This document shows, one piece after another, positions 1-5,183 of a stretch of 5,183 nt of DNA. The first letter of the stretch is position 1. Every line of letters begins with the position of its first letter. Under the pieces are notes generated by a model, which did no database searches, was not told the DNA's origin, and was given only the letters and a program-made list of their open reading frames with translations. Made by a program: the position numbers and the translations under genes. The DNA is from Hyphococcus sp. (GTDB lineage Bacteria; Pseudomonadota; Alphaproteobacteria; Caulobacterales; Parvularculaceae): assembly GCA_021604605.1 (NCBI GenBank), contig BQJH01000218.1, positions 1 to 5,183 on the forward strand, in the 5' to 3' direction.

Positions 1-461
1 GTAAAGCCCGGCCCGATATTGCCCTTTCCGGCGACTTCATCGTTGGTTTCCCTGGCGAAACGGCCGAGGATTTTAAAGCGACATTGGCCTTGGTCGAGGA
101 GGTTGGCTACGCGTCAGCCTATTCGTTCAAATATTCTCGTCGACCGGGCACACCGGGGGCGGCCATGCCCAAGCAAGTGGCGGAATCCGAAAAAGATGAG
201 CGTCTGGCGCGCCTGCAGAAGGTTTTGGAGGCCCAGCGAACCGAGTTTAACAAGGCTCAGATCGGCAAGATTCTGCCGGTTTTGCTGGAAAAAACTGGCC
301 GCCATGAGGGCCAGCTCATCGGCCGATCACCATATTTGCAAAGCGTTCATCTTGCGGCGCCAGAATCCATGCTAGGATCCATCGCGCCCGTGCGAATTGA
401 GGATGTTACCCCGAATGCATTGGCGGGCGTTTTGACGACGAAAGACGAGGCCGCCGCTTGA
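1..461 (+). CDS. miaB: tRNA-2-methylthio-N6-dimethylallyladenosine synthase MiaB, C-terminal part (5' end outside window)
   Basis: MiaB is a radical-SAM methylthiotransferase that adds a methylthio group at C2 of N6-isopentenyl-adenosine 37 in tRNAs reading UNN codons. Only the last 152 residues are present; the reading frame is open from base 3 and ends in TGA at 459-461. Visible family signatures are the end of the radical-SAM barrel (DFIVGFPGET at fragment residues 11-20, SFKYSRRPGTP at 41-51) and the C-terminal TRAM RNA-binding domain (about residues 81-146, with GRSPYLQSVHL at 107-117). The N-terminal MTTase domain and the CxxxCxxC iron-sulfur cysteines lie before the window and cannot be checked. 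MtaB and RimO are related enzymes, but the GRSPYLQ-type TRAM motif and the phoH neighbour favour MiaB. The stop codon overlaps the phoH start, suggesting cotranscription. Confidence 0.95.
   Translation, partial: KARPDIALSGDFIVGFPGETAEDFKATLALVEEVGYASAYSFKYSRRPGTPGAAMPKQVAESEKDERLARLQKVLEAQRTEFNKAQIGKILPVLLEKTGRHEGQLIGRSPYLQSVHLAAPESMLGSIAPVRIEDVTPNALAGVLTTKDEAAA
447..450 (+). promoter_or_regulatory. Ribosome binding site deciding the TTG start of phoH
   Basis: GAGG lies inside the last codons of miaB, seven bases before the TTG at 458. No ATG start exists near the N-terminus of the PhoH frame, so this well-spaced site supports the unusual TTG start, which shares bases with the miaB stop (TTGA). 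Confidence 0.5.
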
Positions 462-1432
462 GCGAACAAAATATCGCAGATCAGGTTGATCACATTGATT
501 TTGACGACAACCGCCTGGTGGTGGAGCTATCCGGCCAGCATGACGCGCATCTCGCTATTTTAGAAGACGCCCTCGACGTGCGGATTGATCCGCGCGGCAA
601 TCGATTTGCGATCAGCGGCGAAGCCGGCGCCCGCAATGATGCGGTGCGGGCGTTGAACCGGCTTTATGCGCGCCTGCAAAGAGGGGAAGCGGTTGGCCCT
701 GGCGATGTGAGGGCGGCTGTTAAGTTGAACGCAAAACCCGATACAGTGGTCAGTGCGCCGGCGCCCTCGATTAAAACGCCGCGCCGTCTGATCTCTGCCC
801 GAACGCCTAACCAGGCGGATTATTTACAAAAGCTGGCAAGCCATGATCTGACTTTCGGCGTTGGCCCTGCCGGTACGGGTAAAACCTACCTTGCGGTCGC
901 TCATGCCGTGAGCCTGCTGCTGAACGGGACCGTCGAGCGGATCATCCTGTCACGACCGGCGCTGGAGGCGGGTGAGCGCATCGGGTTTTTGCCAGGCGAC
1001 ATGAAGGAAAAGGTCGATCCCTTTTTGCGCCCGCTCTATGATGCGCTTCACGATATGATGCACACAGATTATGTGGAGCGCCGGATCGCGGCGGGCGATA
1101 TTGAGATCGCGCCGATTGCCTTTATGCGGGGGCGTACGCTAGCGCGGGCGGCGGTTATTCTTGATGAGGCGCAAAACGCCACGCCGGAACAGATGAAAAT
1201 GTTTTTAACCCGTCTTGGCGAAGGCGCGCATATGGCGATCACAGGCGATCCTTCGCAAACGGATTTGCCGGGTGGCCAACAATCGGGCCTGGCTGATGCG
1301 TTGGGCGTTTTAGGCGGTGTTGAAGGCATCGCCGAAGCGCGCTTTACGGCGAGTGATGTGGTGCGCCATCCGATGGTCGCTAAAATTATCAACGCCTATG
1401 ACGCCCGCGACCAGCATCGAAAACGGCCATGA
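458..1432 (+). CDS. phoH: PhoH-like P-loop ATPase (YbeZ type)
   Basis: A 324-residue cytoplasmic NTPase of the PhoH family. The N-terminal third (about 1-110) is the RNA-binding-like extension seen in YbeZ-type proteins. The ATPase core begins near residue 115, with Walker A GPAGTGKT at 136-143, the family block SRPALEAGERIGFLPGD at 165-181, Walker B ILDEAQN at 234-240, the sensor-like ITGDPSQTDL at 261-270, and VVRHP at 301-305. All key residues are present. Length is close to the E. coli homologue (about 346). Family members are thought to act with the RNase YbeY in RNA metabolism, but the biochemical role is not settled. The start is TTG, supported by a GAGG seven bases upstream and by overlap with the miaB stop. 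The end overlaps the ybeY ATG as ATGA, which fits translational coupling. The family assignment is firm; the precise function is inferred from relatives. Confidence 0.95.
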   Translation: MSEQNIADQVDHIDFDDNRLVVELSGQHDAHLAILEDALDVRIDPRGNRFAISGEAGARNDAVRALNRLYARLQRGEAVGPGDVRAAVKLNAKPDTVVSAPAPSIKTPRRLISARTPNQADYLQKLASHDLTFGVGPAGTGKTYLAVAHAVSLLLNGTVERIILSRPALEAGERIGFLPGDMKEKVDPFLRPLYDALHDMMHTDYVERRIAAGDIEIAPIAFMRGRTLARAAVILDEAQNATPEQMKMFLTRLGEGAHMAITGDPSQTDLPGGQQSGLADALGVLGGVEGIAEARFTASDVVRHPMVAKIINAYDARDQHRKRP

Positions 1433-1899
1433 TCGAACTTGTTATTGAGGATGAAGGGTGGCGCGAGGCGGTGCCGGACACAGAGCGATTGGCGCAAAAG
1501 TGCGCTGATATGGCGATAAAATTTGAGCCTGACCTTCAGGGCGAGATCGCTCTCCTGCTGACCAGCGATACGGCCATAGAAAAGCTCAATGCATCATTTC
1601 GCGCCCAGCAAAAACCGACCAATGTACTGTCCTTTCCCTGCGATGATGAAAGTGATTTCATCGGGGACATCGCGTTGGCGCGGGAAACATGTTTGCGTGA
1701 GGCAATGGATCGTAAAATTTCACTCGAAGATCATGCCGCGCATCTCATTATTCATGGTATGCTGCATTTGATTGGCTATGATCACCAGAACGACGATGAA
1801 GCGGAAAAGATGGAAGCGCGAGAGGTGGAAATCCTTGAAAGTCTGGGCGTGTCGAACCCATATGCGCTGAATGAAGACCAAATTGCGGAAGCGAACTGA
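1429..1899 (+). CDS. ybeY: Endoribonuclease / rRNA maturation factor YbeY
   Basis: A 156-residue protein of the YbeY (UPF0054) family, a metal-dependent single-strand RNase needed for 16S rRNA 3' end maturation and 70S ribosome quality control in bacteria studied. The zinc-binding H-x3-H-x5-H motif is complete: H109, H113 and H119 within HGMLHLIGYDH. The other family blocks PTNVLSFP (63-70) and GDIALA (79-84) are also present. Length is typical (E. coli about 155). The ATG overlaps the phoH stop (ATGA) and has no convincing Shine-Dalgarno, so translation is probably coupled to phoH. That arrangement matches the proposed functional pairing of YbeZ and YbeY. It ends one base into the corC start (TGATG). 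Nothing is missing or unusual. Confidence 0.96.
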   Translation: MIELVIEDEGWREAVPDTERLAQKCADMAIKFEPDLQGEIALLLTSDTAIEKLNASFRAQQKPTNVLSFPCDDESDFIGDIALARETCLREAMDRKISLEDHAAHLIIHGMLHLIGYDHQNDDEAEKMEAREVEILESLGVSNPYALNEDQIAEAN

Positions 1900-2873
1900 T
1901 GGCCCATGAAGAGCCGACCGCTGGCGATATCGCCAGCACTGCCACTAGCACTGAAGGCGACGGAGACAACCAGGCTCCTGTCGACGATAACAGTGACAGT
2001 CTGATGGGGCGTTTGCGCTCTATGATTGGCTTATCATCCAACGATCAGGATCTTGCTGAAGCTATTGATAATGGCGATACACAGGCAATTGAAAATATGT
2101 CGGCGTCTCGCCGGGAGATGATCGAGCGTGTTGTGGCGTTTGATGAAAAACGTGTTGTCGATGTGATGGCGCCGCGTGCTGATATTGCTGCGGTGGATGT
2201 GGAAACACCACTTGATGCGTTGATACAACTTTTCGCCGAGGCGGGCCATTCTCGTATGCCGGTTTATCGCGGCGACCTCGATGACCCGGTCGGCATGGTC
2301 CATATCAAGGATGTGGTCGGCCTGATTGCAGACGGCGTTCCAAAAGCGAGTGACGAGGATCCGGTTCTAAAACGTTTGCGCCGGGAGATTTTATACGCGC
2401 CGCCCTCTATGTTGATCACAGACCTGCTGTTGAGAATGCAGGCGACGCGCATTCACATGGCGCTTGTTATCGACGAGTATGGCGGCACCGACGGCCTTGT
2501 TACGATTGAAGACCTGGTCGAGGAAATTGTTGGCGACATCAATGACGAACATGACGCAGATGACACACCGGTGATCGTGACGAACGCCAATAATGGGTGG
2601 GACGTTGATGCTCGTGTAGAGCTGGAAGAGTTTACCGAAGAGACGGGCGTTAATCTTCATGCAGAAGACGAAGAGATTGATACGGTTGGCGGTTATGTTG
2701 TCTCGCTCGCGGGCCGGGTGCCGCAACGCGGAGAGGTTATCAGTTCCGGCCATGGACTAGACGTCGAAGTGATTGAAGCTGACGCCCGCAAAGTGCGCCG
2801 TCTGCGCATCCGCCCGGCGTCTGGCAAAACGCCGCCTGCTATCGTCGCCCGTACTGGTGAGGCGGCGGAATAA
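1899..2873 (+). CDS. corC: CorC/YbeX-type CBS-domain protein (soluble, no DUF21)
   Basis: A 324-residue soluble protein. An acidic, low-complexity N-terminus (about 1-35, rich in D, E, T, S) leads into a helical linker. A CBS pair follows (about 86-145 and 150-212, containing HSRMPVYRGDLDDPVGMVHI and IDEYGGTDGLVTIEDLVEEI), then a C-terminal CorC/HlyC domain (about 230-308, with DTVGGYV and GRVPQRGEVI). There is no transmembrane DUF21 domain, so it matches E. coli YbeX/CorC rather than the membrane CNNM/YfjD type. YbeX was first linked to Mg2+/Co2+ efflux and more recently to ribosome maturation; old 'hemolysin C' labels are not reliable. A GGAAG at 1887-1891, seven bases before the ATG, supports the start, which overlaps the ybeY stop by one base. 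It is slightly longer than the E. coli protein (about 292), mainly because of its N-terminus. Confidence 0.94.
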   Translation: MAHEEPTAGDIASTATSTEGDGDNQAPVDDNSDSLMGRLRSMIGLSSNDQDLAEAIDNGDTQAIENMSASRREMIERVVAFDEKRVVDVMAPRADIAAVDVETPLDALIQLFAEAGHSRMPVYRGDLDDPVGMVHIKDVVGLIADGVPKASDEDPVLKRLRREILYAPPSMLITDLLLRMQATRIHMALVIDEYGGTDGLVTIEDLVEEIVGDINDEHDADDTPVIVTNANNGWDVDARVELEEFTEETGVNLHAEDEEIDTVGGYVVSLAGRVPQRGEVISSGHGLDVEVIEADARKVRRLRIRPASGKTPPAIVARTGEAAE

Positions 2874-2876
2874 GCC

Positions 2877-2891
2877 ATGCGCTTGCTATGA
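2877..2891 (+). other. Possible four-codon micro-ORF coupling corC to lnt translation
   Basis: ATG CGC TTG CTA TGA begins three bases after the corC stop and ends in a TGA that overlaps the lnt ATG as ATGA. A purine-rich GCGGAA (2865-2870) in the last corC codons is six bases from this ATG but 17 bases from the lnt ATG, and lnt has no Shine-Dalgarno of its own at normal spacing. A terminating-and-restarting ribosome could use it. It is short enough to be chance, so this is a hypothesis. Confidence 0.25.
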
Positions 2892-4516
2892 CGGAACAAC
2901 AAGCGCTGCTCAAAAAAGCAATTACAAAATCTGCCGCAGCTTTGGGGAGCGCTGCGGATTTTATCCGCACTCTTCAAGGCTGGCGACGGTGGCTCGCTGC
3001 ATTTTTCGCAGGTATTGCTGCAGCGCTCGCGCTCGCGCCGGTCTATGCGTTGCCGTTGCTGGTGGTTGGTTTTTCGGTTTTGATCGTCTTGCTTGACAAG
3101 AGCGCCGCATCCGCACGTCCGCTGCGCAGTGCTTTTTTCATCGGTTGGCTTTTCGGTTTCGGGTATTTTCTCGCCGGGATTTACTGGATGGCGTTTTCGT
3201 TTTTTGTTCAGGCCGATCAATTTGCGTGGATGGCGCCGTTTGCGGTGACGGGGATGCCGGCCTTTCTGGCGCTGTTTACGGGGGCCGCGGCATTGTTGTC
3301 GGTTCGGTTCTGGCGCGATGGGTGGGCCCGAATTGTTCTCTTTGCGGCAGTGTGGTCGGTTTTCGAATATTTACGCGGGCATATTTTAACGGGCCTGCCC
3401 TGGAACCTTACGGGGCAAGCGTTGGCCGGCTCGGCTATTGGCGCGCAAACGGCTGCCTGGTACGGGGTGTACGGATTAAGTCTCATCACCGTGTTGCTGG
3501 CGTCTGCCCCGGCGGCGGGCTTATCTGATATTGCTGGGCGGCCTTTAGGCCCGCGACAACGCCTTATGGGCGTTGCTGTGATGTTGGGCGGTACAGCGCT
3601 GTTATTTGCGCTTGGTGCGGCCCGTCTTGCGGCGCCTGACCCTGCGCCTGATGGCAAGCATTTTGTACGCATCGTGCAGCCGAATATTCCTCAACGAGAA
3701 AAGATCGACCCGGACTATTGGGGGCGAAATTTCCATCGGCAATTGGAGCTGTCAAAAGGCGCCGCGCCCAAGGATGGGCGCGTATTTGTGATCTGGCCGG
3801 AAAATGGCGCCCCGCTGTTAAATGAAGCCGAAACGGCGCTTGGTCTGTTGTCCGAGGAATTGCCGGAAAATGCGATTCTAATTGCCGGCGCCGTGCGCAG
3901 GGCCACCGGTGATGACGGGGTTCTACGATACTACAATTCGATCCAGACTTTTGCGCAAACCCCGAAAGGTCGTCGTGCGGTTGGCGCCTATGACAAGCAT
4001 CATCTGGTCCCGTTTGGGGAGTATCTCCCGTTTTATGGTCTTTTGAATGCTGTGGGGCTGGCGCAACTCGCCCCCTATGGAGATAGCGGATTTGCTGCTG
4101 GTCCGGGCCCGCGCGTGATGAATGCTGGCGGGCCGTCTTTTGCCCCCTTGATTTGTTACGAGGTGATTTTCCCTGGCGCCCTCTATCCAAAAGGCGAGCG
4201 CCCTGAATGGCTTTTAACCGTGACCAACGACGCCTGGTTTGGGGACACATCAGGTCCGCGCCAACATCTCGATCAGGCGCGGTTGCGGTCCATTGAAACC
4301 GGATTGCCTATGGCGCGCTCTGCTAATACCGGCATATCAGCCATGGTCGATGCGAAGGGGCGTATTTTGCAACGTGTACCGCTTTATGAAAGCGGGAAGA
4401 TTGAAAGCGCTCTCCCAGCCCCCCTCCCGCCCACGCTTTACGAGCGCCTCGGAGACTGGGTTTATGCTGTGATGGTGTTTGTTTTGTTGGGCTGGGTTAT
4501 TTCCAGAAGGAAATAA
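2888..4516 (+). CDS. lnt: Apolipoprotein N-acyltransferase Lnt
   Basis: Lnt transfers a fatty acyl chain from a phospholipid to the N-terminal cysteine of apolipoproteins at the periplasmic face of the inner membrane, the last step of lipoprotein maturation. The 542-residue protein has a hydrophobic N-terminal half with about seven predicted membrane segments (roughly 36-54, 56-70, 82-103, 115-137, 148-162, 187-210, 226-246). A periplasmic nitrilase domain follows (about 258-500), then a final C-terminal membrane helix (about 523-538). The Glu-Lys-Cys triad is visible as E305 (WPENG), K370 (YDKHHLVPFGEYLP) and C423 (ICYE); the supporting glutamates E378 and E425 are also there. Length suits the family. 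ATG 2888 is the first possible start, because an in-frame TGA lies at 2858-2860 with no usable start codon between. It follows corC after 14 bases, so it is probably in the same operon. Confidence 0.96.
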   Translation: MTEQQALLKKAITKSAAALGSAADFIRTLQGWRRWLAAFFAGIAAALALAPVYALPLLVVGFSVLIVLLDKSAASARPLRSAFFIGWLFGFGYFLAGIYWMAFSFFVQADQFAWMAPFAVTGMPAFLALFTGAAALLSVRFWRDGWARIVLFAAVWSVFEYLRGHILTGLPWNLTGQALAGSAIGAQTAAWYGVYGLSLITVLLASAPAAGLSDIAGRPLGPRQRLMGVAVMLGGTALLFALGAARLAAPDPAPDGKHFVRIVQPNIPQREKIDPDYWGRNFHRQLELSKGAAPKDGRVFVIWPENGAPLLNEAETALGLLSEELPENAILIAGAVRRATGDDGVLRYYNSIQTFAQTPKGRRAVGAYDKHHLVPFGEYLPFYGLLNAVGLAQLAPYGDSGFAAGPGPRVMNAGGPSFAPLICYEVIFPGALYPKGERPEWLLTVTNDAWFGDTSGPRQHLDQARLRSIETGLPMARSANTGISAMVDAKGRILQRVPLYESGKIESALPAPLPPTLYERLGDWVYAVMVFVLLGWVISRRK

Positions 4517-4546
4517 ACGCTAGAGTTTACCACTGCGCCGTAACCT

Positions 4547-4574
4547 TTGCGCGATCTAAAAAATCTTCTATAGA
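4547..4574 (+). promoter_or_regulatory. Predicted sigma-70-type promoter of the XRE regulator gene
   Basis: TTGCGC (4547-4552) and TATAGA (4569-4574) are separated by 16 bases, in the only sizeable gap between genes before the regulator. The predicted transcription start is near 4581, giving a leader of about 45 bases before the ATG at 4626. No terminator is evident after lnt, so read-through from the upstream operon could also feed this gene. Confidence 0.5.
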
Positions 4575-4585
4575 ACGTTAAGTTG
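4573..4585 (+). promoter_or_regulatory. Candidate operator GAAC-N5-GTTG at the XRE gene promoter
   Basis: GAACGTTAAGTTG overlaps the end of the predicted -10 box and spans the predicted transcription start. It differs by one base from CAAC-N5-GTTG, the motif I recall being reported for rhizobial PraR, a close relative of the encoded regulator. A repressor bound here would block RNA polymerase, so autorepression is the simplest reading. The match is short and recalled from memory, so it remains a candidate. Confidence 0.35.
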
Positions 4586-4613
4586 TATCAGCGTAGCCAG
4601 AATGGCCTGCGCG

Positions 4614-4618
4614 AAGGG
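4614..4618 (+). promoter_or_regulatory. Ribosome binding site deciding the XRE gene start
   Basis: AAGGG lies seven bases before ATG 4626. The in-frame ATG at 4602 has no such site upstream (AGCGTAGCCAG) and would add eight residues (MACAKGGI) encoded mostly by the ribosome binding region itself. The start at 4626 is therefore preferred. Confidence 0.7.
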
Positions 4619-4625
4619 CGGTATC

Positions 4626-5084
4626 ATGGCCAAAGCAGGTAAGGAAAAGTCAAAGGCTTCTTCCTCAACAAGGACGAGGAAAAACCTCAACGGTCCTGAT
4701 CCAATCGATGTGCATGTCGGCTCTCGGGTGCGATTGCGCCGGATGATTTTGTCCATGAGCCAGGAAAAACTCGGCAAAGCGCTTGGGCTGACTTTTCAAC
4801 AGGTTCAAAAATACGAAAAAGGGGTCAATCGTATTGGCGCCAGCCGTTTGATGCATCTGGCGGAACTTCTCGAAGTGCCGGTGCAGTTCTTTTACGATGA
4901 TTTTGGCGGGGCGAAAAACGCCAGCGCCAGCGGCCTGGCTGATGACGGAGCGGCTTTCATGGATTTCGTGAAAACACCGGAAGGCGTACAGTTATGCCGT
5001 CATTTTTCATCAATTGAAGACCCTAAAGTGCGCAAGCGGGTCCTTGATCTGGTCAAGACGATTTCTGAAACAGAAGGCCAGTAA
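4626..5084 (+). CDS. XRE-family helix-turn-helix transcriptional regulator, PraR-like
   Basis: A 152-residue DNA-binding protein with one Cro/C1-type helix-turn-helix domain (about residues 28-90). It contains the hallmark DVHVGSRVRLRRM (28-40), SQEKLGKALGLTFQQVQKYE (45-64, including the recognition helix) and GVNRIGASRL (66-75). This IDxHVGSRxRLRR...TFQQxQKYEKGxNRxGASRL pattern is the signature of an alphaproteobacterial group that includes rhizobial PraR, which represses attachment, quorum-sensing or R-body genes in the species studied. A basic, Ser/Lys-rich tail (1-22) precedes the domain. A short helical C-terminus (about 107-149) ends in VLDLVKTISE and may serve oligomerisation. No ligand-binding or peptidase domain is present. 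It has its own predicted promoter and an operator-like site. In many alphaproteobacteria the gene lies between lnt and metK; metK would be beyond this window. Its target genes here are unknown. Confidence 0.9.
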   Translation: MAKAGKEKSKASSSTRTRKNLNGPDPIDVHVGSRVRLRRMILSMSQEKLGKALGLTFQQVQKYEKGVNRIGASRLMHLAELLEVPVQFFYDDFGGAKNASASGLADDGAAFMDFVKTPEGVQLCRHFSSIEDPKVRKRVLDLVKTISETEGQ

Positions 5085-5135
5085 ACAGATAAGCCAAAGA
5101 GCTGAAAAAAGCGTGTTGCTGACTAAGCCGCCGCA

Positions 5136-5164
5136 TAGACATGCGCATATCCATTCGATATAGG
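5136..5164 (+). promoter_or_regulatory. Predicted sigma-70-type promoter for the gene beyond the window
   Basis: TAGACA (5136-5141, five of six bases matching TTGACA) and TATAGG (5159-5164) are 17 bases apart, the ideal spacing. Transcription would start near 5171, just before an operator-like sequence at the window edge. The downstream gene is not seen. Confidence 0.45.
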
Positions 5165-5171
5165 ACGCGCC

Positions 5172-5183
5172 CATATAAACTTT
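5172..5183 (+). promoter_or_regulatory. Left part of a possible palindromic operator, cut by the window end
   Basis: CATATAAACTTT reads as a half-site CATATAAA, a central C, and the first three bases of the mirrored half. The full palindrome would be CATATAAA-C-TTTATATG. It sits at the predicted start of transcription of the downstream gene, a typical repressor position. Operators of similar CATATAAA/TTTATATG form are, as I recall, associated with ArsR-type regulators of methionine and SAM metabolism in alphaproteobacteria. Only the part inside the window is observed. Confidence 0.3.

Larger units (their letters stand above)
5085..5183 (+). other. Non-coding region downstream of the XRE gene, probable upstream region of the next gene
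   Basis: These 99 bases hold no supported gene. They turn AT-rich at the end, with repeated ATAT tracts (5147-5150, 5158-5162, 5173-5177) and a small inverted repeat ATATC-CATTC-GATAT (5147-5161). No GC-rich hairpin with a T-run follows the XRE stop. By comparison with known alphaproteobacterial gene order, the next gene may be metK, but that is not visible. Confidence 0.5.

Noticed and set aside
1899..2873. Labelling the CBS-domain protein as a hemolysin
   Set aside because: The hemolysin name is historical for the TlyC/HlyC relatives. The domains and operon context match CorC/YbeX, and nothing suggests a toxin.
2773..3096. Plus-strand frame bridging the end of corC and the start of lnt
   Set aside because: It is out of frame with both genes, whose protein families account for the sequence; its translation resembles no family.
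2693..3220. A 175-codon minus-strand open frame across the corC-lnt junction
   Set aside because: It is antisense to two conserved genes, its translation is low-complexity and basic, and it has no recognisable motif.
3564..4250. A 228-codon open frame on the minus strand inside lnt
   Set aside because: It lies wholly antisense to the nitrilase domain of a clearly conserved Lnt, its translation is rich in R, Q, P and H like a shadow frame, and I recognise no domain.
4532..4563. Possible rho-independent terminator after lnt, GCGC (4535-4538) and GCGC (4549-4552)
   Set aside because: The stem is only four base pairs with a ten-base loop, and the following GATCTAAAAAATC lacks a T-run. The second GCGC is also part of the predicted -35 region.
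4602..4625. Upstream ATG giving an eight-residue longer XRE protein
   Set aside because: It has no Shine-Dalgarno, and the extension would be encoded by the ribosome binding site (AAGGG) of ATG 4626, which is ideally spaced.
5170..5177. CCCATATA resembling a heat-shock (sigma-32) -10 element
   Set aside because: No CTTGAA-like -35 element is found at the proper distance upstream (around 5149-5155 reads ATCCATT).
5085..5183. SAM-responsive riboswitch (SAM-II or SAM/SAH type) before a presumed metK
   Set aside because: I find no recognisable pseudoknot core or conserved loop sequence of either class, and the predicted transcription start lies near 5171, so any leader RNA would be mostly outside the window.

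Overview
The window is a mid-GC chromosomal segment that most likely comes from an alphaproteobacterium. The evidence is the gene order (tail of miaB, then phoH/ybeZ, ybeY, corC/ybeX, lnt, and a small XRE regulator of the PraR-like type) and the protein sequences themselves. The core miaB-phoH-ybeY-corC-lnt order is widespread in Proteobacteria. The XRE gene after lnt, usually followed by metK, is typical of alphaproteobacteria. I cannot name the genus from this sequence.

Layout: bases 1-2873 hold four genes on the + strand packed with stop/start overlaps: miaB/phoH by TTGA, phoH/ybeY by ATGA and ybeY/corC by TGATG. lnt (2888-4516) follows corC after 14 bases, in which a four-codon micro-ORF ends exactly across the lnt start. 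About 110 bases then separate lnt from the XRE regulator (4626-5084). That gap holds a good sigma-70-like promoter, a GAAC-N5-GTTG element next to its -10 box, and a clear Shine-Dalgarno. The last 99 bases (5085-5183) are non-coding. They appear to carry the promoter of the next gene, and the window stops inside what looks like a palindromic operator (CATATAAACTTT...).

How the genes work together: MiaB modifies the anticodon loop of tRNAs, YbeY is an RNase involved in rRNA processing and ribosome quality control, and PhoH (YbeZ) is a P-loop NTPase partner often tied to YbeY. CorC (YbeX) is a CBS-domain protein linked to Mg/Co homeostasis and, in E. coli, to ribosome maturation. Lnt completes lipoprotein acylation in the inner membrane. 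The XRE protein is a separate transcription unit or at least has its own promoter, and its control may be autogenous.

All the genes are recognisable, apparently intact apart from miaB being cut by the window edge, and conserved. I see no mobile element, CRISPR, RNA gene or new defence-like system. The observations most worth following are regulatory: the two operator-like elements and the micro-ORF before lnt.
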